DNA of 55,317 nt from Phycisphaerae bacterium (GCA_030619925.1 JAUXAL010000018.1:1-55317), one strand, 5' to 3'. Shown: positions 24,958 through 32,223, counted from the stretch's first letter. Notes: generated from the letters alone by a model not told the origin. Numbers and translations: made by a program.

Positions 24958-25495
24958 CTCTCGGATCAATGTATCCAATAACGAGGAAATCCTTTATTAG
25001 GAAAGAGTCATCCTGACCCTTGAGGTCTAATAGCGGTGAGTTTAAGGGAATCAAATTGTTCGTAACATATTGATAAGGTGTTCTGTTTCCCGCTAAGTTT
25101 AGTTTGATATAGTTGACAGTTGTGATAATACAACCAAACCCGTACTTTGATGGAAAGCGATAAATCGAGTTTATTATCTTCATGATGTCCAATTCAAGAC
25201 GTGGCAGTTTGCCTTTTTCAATTTCAATCAAAGTCATAGGTTGAGTCGGCAAGAGAATATCTACTGTAAACTGATTCTCTGGAATCATCGGCGCAAAGTT
25301 CTGTTCAACATTCGGTCCGAATTTGGCAATCAACCGTTTGAATAATTGCTTATCAAGCTGAATAACTTCTCTCTTGAGCGGAGATCCATCTTTTTCAAAG
25401 AATATACACTCAGGAATTTCTTCCAATGCAGCTACAAGTTGCGAAATCCACTGATGTTGTAAGCTGCGATAGGAAAATACTTCTTTAATTCTCAT
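24953..25495 (-). CDS. Possible PD-(D/E)XK-type nuclease-like protein, unknown
   Basis: 180 residues from ATG 25495 (MRIKEVFSYRSLQ); the longer in-frame start at 25609 would read through a palindromic element and gives an unlikely N-terminus. Residues about 92-115 (FTVDILLP...LIEIEKGK) place an Asp and then E-x-E-K-G-K on neighbouring predicted strands, the pattern of PD-(D/E)XK nucleases. YGFGCIITTVNY follows as a further strand. No close family recognised and no methyltransferase is nearby. The 3' end overlaps the direct repeat at 24921-24957, so the gene may be part of the same islet. Confidence 0.6.
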   Translation of the reverse strand: MRIKEVFSYRSLQHQWISQLVAALEEIPECIFFEKDGSPLKREVIQLDKQLFKRLIAKFGPNVEQNFAPMIPENQFTVDILLPTQPMTLIEIEKGKLPRLELDIMKIINSIYRFPSKYGFGCIITTVNYIKLNLAGNRTPYQYVTNNLIPLNSPLLDLKGQDDSFLIKDFLVIGYIDPRG

Positions 25496-25503
25496 TATGT
25501 TTA

Positions 25504-25603
25504 CGTTCCCAAAAATAAGGAGCGTCAAACCCAGGCTACTCGCCCAGCCCCACCACAGGGCCTCACAAGATAGCACAAGGCCAATGCTCCCATTTTGGGA
25601 ACG
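25504..25603. repeat. Inverted-repeat element (CGTTCCCAAAA ... TTTTGGGAACG)
   Basis: Perfect 11-bp arms at 25504-25514 and 25593-25603 enclose 78 bp without a plausible ORF. A second palindrome CACAAG-N7-CTTGTG follows immediately. The layout resembles a small MITE-like or dispersed palindromic element; no transposase gene is nearby. Confidence 0.55.
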
Positions 25604-25671
25604 TGGCACAAGTACCGCTCTTGTGAAAGGTAAGCCAAATGATTACTACACAATTGCCAGATTTTCAAGCT

Positions 25672-25727
25672 CGATAATCCAACATCCGGCATCGAGCATC
25701 GAGAATCCAACATCAAGCATCCAGTAT
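25672..25727. repeat. Heptanucleotide array (CCAACAT/CGAGCAT words)
   Basis: Eight 7-bp units in strict register: CGATAAT, CCAACAT, CCGGCAT, CGAGCAT, CGAGAAT, CCAACAT, CAAGCAT, CCAGTAT. Confidence 0.85.
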
Positions 25728-25774
25728 TAGCTCACTTTAGGCACTTTAGTTCACTTTAGCTCACTCCTCACTAA

Positions 25775-25816
25775 CGAGAATCCAGCATCAGGAATCCAGC
25801 ATCCAGCATCCAGTGG
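25775..25816. repeat. Heptanucleotide array (CCAGCAT words)
   Basis: Six 7-bp units: CGAGAAT, CCAGCAT, CAGGAAT, CCAGCAT, CCAGCAT, CCAGTGG. The words overlap those of the array at 25672. Between them, 25728-25774 holds irregular CACTTTAG repeats. Confidence 0.85.
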
Positions 25817-25883
25817 GGAGTCTCGGAGATTTTTCAGGATTTCACTCGAAATCTAATCTGTTTTATGGTATAATGTATCTAAA

Positions 25884-25967
25884 TACTCGATACTCGATAC
25901 TCGATACTCGATACTCGATACTCGATACTGGATACTGGATAGCAAATCGTCAATCGTCAATCAGAAA
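25884..25967. repeat. Heptanucleotide array with word switching
   Basis: Twelve units in one register: TACTCGA six times, TACTGGA twice, TAGCAAA, TCGTCAA twice, TCAGAAA. The word changes while the 7-bp phase is kept. Confidence 0.9.
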
Positions 25968-26079
25968 GGGGGGTTCCCAATGGCCATCGTTTTACAAAAC
26001 GCCGGAAAACAGGGGTTTTTTGTCATATCAGTCCGAAATAGCAGAGAAATCGACGAAAAGTTTGACTATTTTATGCAAA

Positions 26080-26350
26080 ACAAAGCCAATTTCCGAAAAG
26101 CCCAAATGAATGTAAACTCATTTATAACAAAGGATTACAGAAAAAATGACGCTTTCGCAGTCCAAAAAAACAAACCCAATTCAAACCCAAACAAAGCCAA
26201 TTTAAAAAGAGCCAAAATGAACCTAAACATCTATTACACAGAGGTATATGAAAATATATTGTGCATTCGGAGTCAATGAAAGCAAACCCAAACAAAGCCA
26301 ATTTCAAACGCGACGACGGTTTTTCTGCTTATTACACAAGAGATTGCCAC
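26080..26350. repeat. Degenerate ~100-110 bp repeats with pseudo-coding look
   Basis: CAAAGCCAATTT recurs at 26081, 26192 and 26293 (offsets 111 and 101). Each copy is followed by partly conserved text with AAATGAA, TATTACACA and TATATGAAAA-like blocks. Open frames across it (for example 25980-26279 and 26261-26443) read as low-complexity KANF/KNKPNSNP peptides and no single frame spans the repeats, so I do not call a gene. Confidence 0.6.
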
Positions 26351-26374
26351 GGAGCGACAGCGGCCCATTATGCA

Positions 26375-26400
26375 AATCTTGACTGTCGTCAGACAAGTTT
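26375..26400. repeat. 26-bp dispersed imperfect palindrome, copy 1
   Basis: Core CTTGACTGTCGTCAGACAAG within a 26-bp block that also occurs at 50751-50776 and, inverted, at 54376-54401. This copy lies 75 bp upstream of mntP. Confidence 0.85.
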
Positions 26401-26475
26401 TGAGCCGGGAACACGGTGTGCATTTCAGCTTGACTCAGGATAAACTGAACAAAAGTAGCTGGATTTGGAGTCGAA

Positions 26476-27048
26476 ATGAGTTTAGCAACAGTTACAGTTA
26501 TAGCCGTTGGGTTGGCGATGGACGCATTTGCAGTTTCGATAGCAACCGGAGCAACGTACAAAAAGCCGGGAACGAATCACGCCTTCAGGATAGCCCTGGC
26601 TTTCGGAAGTTTCCAGGCGGTCATGCCGGTTGCAGGCTGGCTTGCGGGTTTGACGGTGAGAAATCTTATCAAAGACTACGACCACTGGGTGGCATTCATT
26701 CTTTTGGGTTTTATAGGCACTAAAATGATATACGAATCTTTTAAAATCAAACAAGTTCAAGAGCGGTCGGTTCGGCTAAGCGCTGCTGTGCTTTTGATAT
26801 TGGCTATAGCTACGAGCATTGACGCACTTGCGGTCGGTATAACCTTTTCTTTTCTTCTGGCAGGCTCACTTGCTGTAGCCGTAATAATAATAGGAGTTGT
26901 CACCTTCGTTTTTTCATATGCCGGTTTCTATATTGGAAAAAGTGCCGGCCATTTTTTCGAAAACAAGATAGAAATAGCTGGTGGAATTGTTTTGCTGTGT
27001 ATAGGGGTAAAAATTCTTTTTGAGCACCTGATTGCAAACGGCGGCTAA
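26476..27048 (+). CDS. mntP: Manganese efflux pump MntP
   Basis: 190 residues, six hydrophobic helices in two inverted halves (DUF204 repeats). Conserved acidic motifs GLAMDAFAVSIATGA (first half) and IATSIDALAVGITFSF (second half) carry the Asp residues needed for Mn export. GGAG lies 5 nt before the ATG. Exports Mn(II) from the cytoplasm. No yybP-ykoY riboswitch is recognisable upstream; instead the leader region contains the 26-bp dispersed palindrome. The gene stands alone on the plus strand, convergent with the permease cluster. Confidence 0.9.
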   Translation: MSLATVTVIAVGLAMDAFAVSIATGATYKKPGTNHAFRIALAFGSFQAVMPVAGWLAGLTVRNLIKDYDHWVAFILLGFIGTKMIYESFKIKQVQERSVRLSAAVLLILAIATSIDALAVGITFSFLLAGSLAVAVIIIGVVTFVFSYAGFYIGKSAGHFFENKIEIAGGIVLLCIGVKILFEHLIANGG

Positions 27049-27075
27049 AAAAACTTGCTGTAAGAAGGCGGATAT

Positions 27076-27165
27076 TTATGAAAACATAAGCAGGCTCAAG
27101 GCCATAACCGCCATGCCCGCAAATAAAGTCAAGGCGAACGCTATTAGAACGTTTTGAAACCCCAT
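27076..27165 (-). CDS. Possible 29-aa single-helix membrane peptide
   Basis: ATG 27165 to TAA 27076 encodes a 29-residue peptide starting MGFQNVLIAFALTLF, almost entirely one hydrophobic helix. It starts 14 bp after the permease stop on the same strand, so it could be a small subunit or regulator of the transporter. The ribosome-binding site is weak (AAGAAC), and chance cannot be excluded. Confidence 0.35.
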   Translation of the reverse strand: MGFQNVLIAFALTLFAGMAVMALSLLMFS

Positions 27166-27178
27166 CGTTCTTAATTTA

Positions 27179-28213
27179 CTATTCTTTGGGTTCCCGCAAG
27201 GCGGGGTCCCTCTTTTTGCTTATCGCCCCAACTGCCAGGACAGCAATGAGCACGATTGCCGACGAATATTTGATCGCGGACGGCAGCATCCAGCCGGGAC
27301 GAGTGACTATTTCAAAATCAATGCCGGCGGCAATGTAATCGAGCAAAATGCCGCTCAAAAGAGCACAGCCTGCCACGGTAAGAAGGTAGGTGATAGCGGT
27401 TCTGGAGCCTAACGTCTTCCAAATGGTCAGAAATGATGCGGCATTTGTGGCTGGGCCGGTCATAAGAAAAACAATCGCAGCTCCCGGTGTTAAGCCTTTC
27501 AATATCAATACTGCCGCCACCGGTACCGAGGCTGTCGCACAGACGTAAACCGGTATGCCCAAAAACATCATCACCACCATCGCAAAAATCCCTGTACCCA
27601 GCCATTCCGCAAAGTAACCATCCGGCACCAATGCTGAGATAATAGCTGCAATAATAAGTCCTATCAGCATCGCTTTGCCGATGTCCCGCGGCAGTGTGAC
27701 AAAACCATATTTTAATCCTCTGAGGATTTTCTTATTCTGGCTGCCACAGCAGGATTCTTCTGTACACTCTTGCGGCCTTGGCTCTTTATCTTCCTGGTTT
27801 TTGTCGAACACATTAGCCAGTATACCGCCGATGATGCCGGTTACGAACGCTGCCAGCGGTCTGAAGACGGCGAAAAGTGGGCCGAGAAGACTTAAGGTCA
27901 CAAGGATACTATCGGCACCGGTTTGAGGCGTCGAAAGCAAAAACGATATCGCCGCCGCCTTGCTCGCACCATGCTTATGCAGCGACATTGATACCGGAAT
28001 AACGCCACACGAACACAAAGGAAGCGGAACACCGAAAAGCGATGCTTTGACCAACGGCCATATTCCCTTGCCGCCGAGATGTCTTTCTACAAGACGTTGC
28101 GATACAAGCACAGAAAGAATCCCCGCCACCAAAAAGCCGAACAACAAATATGGTGACATTTCGCCTATGGTGGCCCAAAAATCAATTATTATCGATTTGA
28201 CAAAATCATTCAT
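27179..28213 (-). CDS. SO_0444-type Cu/Zn efflux permease (DUF318 family)
   Basis: About 344 residues, 8-10 hydrophobic helices. Family hallmarks are PLPLCSCGVIPVSMSLHKHGASKAAAISFLLSTPQTGADS in the first half and GIPVYVCATASVPVAA and FLMTGPATNAASF in the second half. A cytoplasmic Cys cluster (ECTEESCCGSQ) could sense or bind metal. ATG 28213 is used; a TTG at 28231 is possible. The last residues RDPALREPKE are coded by a family-B palindrome (27188-27211), so the natural C-terminus may have been replaced. It is the last large gene of the Rrf2-headed minus-strand group. Confidence 0.85.
   Translation of the reverse strand: MNDFVKSIIIDFWATIGEMSPYLLFGFLVAGILSVLVSQRLVERHLGGKGIWPLVKASLFGVPLPLCSCGVIPVSMSLHKHGASKAAAISFLLSTPQTGADSILVTLSLLGPLFAVFRPLAAFVTGIIGGILANVFDKNQEDKEPRPQECTEESCCGSQNKKILRGLKYGFVTLPRDIGKAMLIGLIIAAIISALVPDGYFAEWLGTGIFAMVVMMFLGIPVYVCATASVPVAAVLILKGLTPGAAIVFLMTGPATNAASFLTIWKTLGSRTAITYLLTVAGCALLSGILLDYIAAGIDFEIVTRPGWMLPSAIKYSSAIVLIAVLAVGAISKKRDPALREPKE
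27188..27211. repeat. Intragenic palindrome, family B (3' end of permease gene)
   Basis: GGGTTCCCGCAAGGCGGGG then TCCCT, 24 nt; reads RDPALREP on the coding strand, nearly identical to the insertion in the DUF4340 gene. Confidence 0.8.
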
Positions 28214-28255
28214 TACACGCACCGTTTTCAAACAGATTGTGACTTTCTTACGTTA

Positions 28256-29203
28256 TCAGGTCTTTATACTGTCTAATACTTTTTGAAGCGTCTGAGCCGA
28301 GGCTTTCAGAGCGGCTTGTTCGTCCTCGGAAAGCTGAGCTGTTATAATCCGCTCAACGCCGGTTTTTCCAACAACACACGGAACGCTAAGACAAATATCA
28401 TCGATATCGTATTCGCCCTGCAGCAGCAATGAGACCGTTAATATGCTGTGTTCATTTCGTAAAATTGCCCCCGAAATGCGAGTCAAAGACAGCCCTATTG
28501 CATAGTAAGTAGAGCCCTTGTAGTTGATAATATGATAGGCCGAATCTCGAATGCCTCGGGTGATCTCTTCGTGTCCTTTTTTAGCATCGCAGCCCTGACA
28601 GATGCCGCAATAGTCCTTCATAGGAAGACCGGCAACATGCGTCATACTCCAGGCAGCTACTTGGCTGTCCCCGTGTTCGCCGAGAATGTAAGCGTGAACG
28701 TTTCGCGTATCGACACCACAATGCCGGCTCAGCATAGAGCGGAAACGAGCACTGTCAAGAACAGTTCCCGAGCCGATAACGCGCCCACGAGGCCAGCCAA
28801 GTCGTTTTAAGGCCACCTGGGTTAGTATATCCACCGGATTTGCCACCATCACCAGAACAGCTTGTGAACTGCGTTTTTTGAGTCGGTCGCAAATCGATTT
28901 GACTATGTCAGCGTTGCGTTGGATAAGCTCAAGACGGGACTGGCCCGGGGCTTGTTTGGCACCGGCCGTGACAACTATTAGATTCGCATCAGCACAGTCA
29001 GAATAATCGCCTGAGCGGATTTCTACAGGCGGAACGAAAGCCAAACCATGTTCGAGGTCCATAACTTCGCCTTCGACTTTCCTATGGTCAGGGTCGATCA
29101 GGACAATCTCTCCTGCAAGACCCGTATACATCAACGCATAAACATAGGTGGTGCCAACCGATCCGGCACCAATCACAACTACTTTTCTTTCCTGTTTCTG
29201 CAT
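28256..29203 (-). CDS. ldh: L-lactate dehydrogenase
   Basis: 315 residues. NAD-binding GAGSVGTTYVYAL at the N-terminus; catalytic loop TAGAKQAPGQSRLEL with Gln at the position that selects lactate (malate dehydrogenases have Arg); D..R pair in VLDSARFR; catalytic His in LGEHGDSQ. It reduces pyruvate to L-lactate with NADH and so regenerates NAD+ in fermentation. It follows the ferredoxin gene by 47 bp and precedes the metal permease by 42 bp on the same strand, so all may belong to the Rrf2-controlled unit. Confidence 0.9.
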   Translation of the reverse strand: MQKQERKVVVIGAGSVGTTYVYALMYTGLAGEIVLIDPDHRKVEGEVMDLEHGLAFVPPVEIRSGDYSDCADANLIVVTAGAKQAPGQSRLELIQRNADIVKSICDRLKKRSSQAVLVMVANPVDILTQVALKRLGWPRGRVIGSGTVLDSARFRSMLSRHCGVDTRNVHAYILGEHGDSQVAAWSMTHVAGLPMKDYCGICQGCDAKKGHEEITRGIRDSAYHIINYKGSTYYAIGLSLTRISGAILRNEHSILTVSLLLQGEYDIDDICLSVPCVVGKTGVERIITAQLSEDEQAALKASAQTLQKVLDSIKT

Positions 29204-29250
29204 ATTCCCACTCCCGAATTTCTCTATTACTATCTATTTGAATACAACTA

Positions 29251-29979
29251 TCAAGCACAAACAGTATCTGTTTTGCTGATGCTGCCATCCAGAGCCACAG
29301 TGATATCCTCGAAGGCCAAGTCGACCTTGGCCAGGGCAATGGCTTTTTTTGCAATTTGGGTCAGGCCGAAACAGCAAGGCACCTCCATGTGAATCACCGT
29401 TAGACTTTTGAGCTTATTGGCTTTGAATATCTGTGCGAGTTTCTCAATATAAAACTCACTATCATCCAGCTTCGGACAGCCTACTGCGATACTGTGGTCC
29501 TTCAAGAACCTGCTGTGAAAATCCCCCATCGCAAACGGCACACAATCGGCAACCAAAAGCAGATCGGCATCGGCAAAATACGGAGCCTGGGGCGAGACCA
29601 GCTTTAACTGCACCGGCCAATGACTTAGCTGTGATGGGGCCGACACTGCCCCGGACTCGGTCGGCTCTGCCTTTGGCCGCAACTGCTTGGACATCATTCC
29701 CGGACATGCAAAATCGGTCTGTTCATGCGGGCTTTTCTTCTTAGCAAGATGGACCTCAGTCGCTTCTTCATCAAATTCAGCGGCTTGGCGCTGCTCTACC
29801 GTTATGGCATCCTCGGGACAGTGGCCAATACATGCTCCTAAGCCGTCACAGTAAACCTCGCTGACCAGCTTTGCCTTGCCGTCAATTATTTCTATAGCAC
29901 CTTCGGCACAGGCATCGACGCATTGACCGCAGCCGTTACACTTTTCCTCATCAATTTTTACAATGTTTCGCATAACCAT
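29251..29979 (-). CDS. 2x[4Fe-4S] ferredoxin-domain protein
   Basis: 242 residues from ATG 29979 (GAGGG 7 nt upstream, 10 bp after the previous stop). Two 4Fe-4S motifs, CNGCGQCVDACAEGAI and CDGLGACIGHCPEDAI, lie in the first 60 residues. The C-terminal part has the sequences LVADCVPFAMGDFH, VGCPKLDD and MEVPCCFGLTQI with further conserved Cys, a layout common in anaerobes for a ferredoxin protein next to Rrf2 regulators. It is likely an iron-sulfur redox or sensor protein; the partner is unknown. Confidence 0.85.
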   Translation of the reverse strand: MVMRNIVKIDEEKCNGCGQCVDACAEGAIEIIDGKAKLVSEVYCDGLGACIGHCPEDAITVEQRQAAEFDEEATEVHLAKKKSPHEQTDFACPGMMSKQLRPKAEPTESGAVSAPSQLSHWPVQLKLVSPQAPYFADADLLLVADCVPFAMGDFHSRFLKDHSIAVGCPKLDDSEFYIEKLAQIFKANKLKSLTVIHMEVPCCFGLTQIAKKAIALAKVDLAFEDITVALDGSISKTDTVCA

Positions 29980-29989
29980 TTCGGAACCC

Positions 29990-30244
29990 TCATCGTGAAC
30001 TTTTTGATCCATCGACCTGGTCATCGCCTTTCTTCATAATGCCAAGGCATCGGTCCGCATATTTGCACCATTCGGCGCAACCAAGGTTTATTTTGGGATT
30101 GAGTATAACCCTCCCACAGTTTTGGCATTTCAGCTTCGGCTCATCCTTGAAAAACTCTATCGGCCCGCCGCAACCGGGACACTTGACTTCAAAAATATCC
30201 CCGGGCTTCCAAAATCTCTGATCTTGTCCTGGACATCTGACCAT
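29990..30244 (-). CDS. Small zinc-ribbon protein
   Basis: 84 residues. CPGCGGPIEFF..CQNCGRVILNP forms a zinc ribbon, followed by the Cys-rich GCAEWCKYADRCLG that could hold a second metal. Proteins of this type are often encoded next to Rrf2 regulators and ferredoxins in anaerobes. It starts 15 bp after the Rrf2 gene and ends 10 bp before the ferredoxin gene. Confidence 0.8.
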   Translation of the reverse strand: MVRCPGQDQRFWKPGDIFEVKCPGCGGPIEFFKDEPKLKCQNCGRVILNPKINLGCAEWCKYADRCLGIMKKGDDQVDGSKSSR

Positions 30245-30259
30245 AACACACCTGTTTTC

Positions 30260-30682
30260 TTATTTTCTTTTGCTCCGGCTTTGCAGTATTTCATCGAGGG
30301 TAATCTCCTCCAGGTAACCCTCGATATACATCTGAAGACGAGACAGCTTTGTATTAACTTCACACTCAGATTCGAATTCGCATCCCTGGTCGCCTACCAA
30401 GCATCTATTCATGTGGACGCCGCCCTGCAGAACATTTATGACGTCCATCAAAGTTATCTCTGATGGCTTCCTGCCTAATTTAAAACCACCTTTCGGTCCC
30501 ATGACACTTTTAACCAATTCTGCCTTATGAAGTTTTTGCAGTAACTTGCACCCAAGCTGATATGAGAAATTGCCGTCGCCGGCCAGTTGTCTGGCCGACA
30601 TTAATTGGCCATTATGAGAATGCTTAGCCAGATTGACCATCATACGCAACCCATAATCTGTGTTTCTCCGCAACACATCCAT
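30260..30682 (-). CDS. Rrf2 family transcriptional regulator
   Basis: 140 residues. Winged helix with the Rrf2 start MDVLRRNTDYGLRMMVNLA, recognition region SYQLGCKLLQKLHKAELVKS and wing GPKGGFKLGR. Three Cys in NRCLVGDQGCEFESECEV match the cluster-ligand region of IscR/NsrR-type members, so an Fe-S cluster sensor is likely. GAGAGG precedes the ATG. A promoter with an overlapping perfect palindrome lies just upstream, which implies autoregulation. It heads a unit with zinc ribbon, ferredoxin, LDH and permease. Confidence 0.88.
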   Translation of the reverse strand: MDVLRRNTDYGLRMMVNLAKHSHNGQLMSARQLAGDGNFSYQLGCKLLQKLHKAELVKSVMGPKGGFKLGRKPSEITLMDVINVLQGGVHMNRCLVGDQGCEFESECEVNTKLSRLQMYIEGYLEEITLDEILQSRSKRK

Positions 30683-30718
30683 TTTTAATCACCTCTCAAA
30701 ATTTACCTTGCTTTATAT

Positions 30719-30753
30719 AGGACTATTATAGTCCTACTCCACGACTTGTTCAA
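30719..30753 (-). promoter_or_regulatory. Rrf2 promoter with overlapping operator
   Basis: Minus strand: TTGAAC (30748-30753), 17-bp spacer, TATAAT (30725-30730). The -10 box is the centre of a perfect 17-bp palindrome AGGACTATTATAGTCCT (30719-30735). A bound dimer there would block RNA polymerase. The start codon is 37 bp downstream. Confidence 0.75.
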
Positions 30754-30816
30754 GAAGAAATTTACTTTTTTTTCAAAAGATTTAGAAAAAATTGAAAAAC
30801 CGGCTTTTTGGGCTGT

Positions 30817-31257
30817 TCAAGAGGGTTTTTCCAAGCTCGGCGGCATATTTTCGACGAACGCTTTTATATCATCCCGCACTTTTCTAAACACCGCCATAAT
30901 CTGTTCCTCACGGCCAGTTGCAAAATACGGGTCGTTAAATGGCCGGTGAACGACCTTGGCTTTGCCGCTAAATACGGGACAATTTTGTGCAGCGTTCTCG
31001 CATAATATCACCACGTAATCAAAATCGATTTCTGAGTAGTCATTGATATGTTTGGAGTAGTGCATTGAGATGTCAACTCCAGCTTCAGCCATCACTTTTA
31101 TAGCGTGCCGGCTGACACCGATTGGACGAATCCCAGCGGAAAACGCCTCGATAACATTGCTCTTTAAATGCCTGGCCCAGCCCTCGGCTATCTGGCTGCG
31201 ACACGAGTTACCCGTACAAAGAAACAATACCTTTATTTTGTCTTTAGTTTCTGACAT
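30817..31257 (-). CDS. arsC: Arsenate reductase, thioredoxin-coupled type
   Basis: 146 residues of the low-molecular-weight phosphatase fold. The P-loop FLCTGNSCRSQIAEGW gives the nucleophile Cys. VVILCENAAQNCPVF supplies the two further Cys used in the redox relay of Staphylococcus-type ArsC, and FNDPYFATG carries the Asp-Pro loop. It reduces arsenate to arsenite. The start overlaps the end of the TIGR02757 gene by 25 bp, so they are cotranscribed. The nearby metal permease could handle other metals; no arsR or ACR3 gene is seen. Confidence 0.88.
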   Translation of the reverse strand: MSETKDKIKVLFLCTGNSCRSQIAEGWARHLKSNVIEAFSAGIRPIGVSRHAIKVMAEAGVDISMHYSKHINDYSEIDFDYVVILCENAAQNCPVFSGKAKVVHRPFNDPYFATGREEQIMAVFRKVRDDIKAFVENMPPSLEKPS

Positions 31258-32195
31258 GGCTGCTTGAGGTCCTTTGCGTTGTTAATGGAACCCTGGGTGG
31301 CACCCTCAAACTTGTTTGGGGGTGTTCTCAGCCGATCATTAAATTGACTGTCACAACAAAGGCTGAACAGCTCACAGCTCCGGCATTTCGGGCCGAAGCT
31401 GCCGGTACAGTCTTCCACGATCCCAATCCTGCTCAATGCAAAATCATACTTTACAGGGTCGGCCGGCTCTATTCGGCTGAAGCTATCTGTAATATTTCGC
31501 GCGGTCGACAACGAAACCGTCTTGTGGCTGTGAAACTCCAAAATCCTGCATAATCTACCCATGTGCACATCGACCGGCACAATCAGCTTGGCTTTATCAA
31601 TTGACTTCCAAAGTCCCGTATCCACGTCATCGTCACGAATCATCCATCGCAAAAAAAGATTAAGCCGTTTGCATGCACTGCCTCTCGTGGGACTGGCCAG
31701 CAGATACTTCAGCCCACGGTTGGTTTGTCCATTGTGACTTCCAGCATAGATATTAAGAAGCGAATCACAAAAACGTGATAACGTAGGAATGATACTGCGG
31801 TCGGTTTTTCTGTAACCCAGTAAAAAGAAATTTTCTATGCTGCCGTTTTCAAGTATGATTTTCTTTAGTAACGCCAGCAAATCTGATAAACAATCACCGC
31901 TGGTAAAGCGATGCTTAAAACTTTTTAGCTTTTCTCTTTGTTTGCCGTCAAAGTTTCCGACAAATTCAGAAGGGCTGTCTCCCATGCGCCCAAACAGGTC
32001 AGCCAGGCTTTTTTCGATCTGCTGTACTCTGCCATAAGCAAGGGCAGAGGCCAAAAACGCAGCGATTTCCATATCGGCTCGCTTGGAATAATGATATACA
32101 AATTGTAAGGGGTCGGGCTTTATGAGTCTGCGATGGTTATACCTTCTGTACAGTCTTTCTAATACATCCTTTATTTGAGCTGTTTGTTTACTCAC
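31233..32195 (-). CDS. TIGR02757/DUF2400 family protein with putative Fe-S cluster
   Basis: 320 residues, GTG start with GGTGG upstream. Matches the family by DPLQFVYHYSKRADMEIAAFLASALAYGRV and VPVDVHMGRLCRILE. The C-terminal C-x7-C-x2-C-x5-C (CTGSFGPKCRSCELFSLC) closely resembles the 4Fe-4S loop of endonuclease III-type glycosylases, in keeping with the HhH-GPD relation proposed for this family. Function undetermined. A 14-bp palindrome lies just upstream; arsC follows with a 25-bp overlap. Confidence 0.82.
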   Translation of the reverse strand: MSKQTAQIKDVLERLYRRYNHRRLIKPDPLQFVYHYSKRADMEIAAFLASALAYGRVQQIEKSLADLFGRMGDSPSEFVGNFDGKQREKLKSFKHRFTSGDCLSDLLALLKKIILENGSIENFFLLGYRKTDRSIIPTLSRFCDSLLNIYAGSHNGQTNRGLKYLLASPTRGSACKRLNLFLRWMIRDDDVDTGLWKSIDKAKLIVPVDVHMGRLCRILEFHSHKTVSLSTARNITDSFSRIEPADPVKYDFALSRIGIVEDCTGSFGPKCRSCELFSLCCDSQFNDRLRTPPNKFEGATQGSINNAKDLKQPCQKLKTK

Positions 32196-32223
32196 CGACC
32201 ACCATTACTTTGCTGATTATGCT

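Noticed and set aside
24722-25000. Repeat protein with 20-residue period on the plus strand
   Set aside because: The period follows from the 60-bp DNA unit; both strands are open and residue changes look unconstrained.
25980-26279. 99-aa protein (MAIVLQNAGKQGFF...)
   Set aside because: Most of it lies in degenerate ~105-bp repeats with shifting frame; low complexity and no ribosome-binding site.
26280-26475. yybP-ykoY manganese riboswitch upstream of mntP
   Set aside because: No recognisable conserved loops; only a 26-bp dispersed repeat and low-complexity sequence are present.
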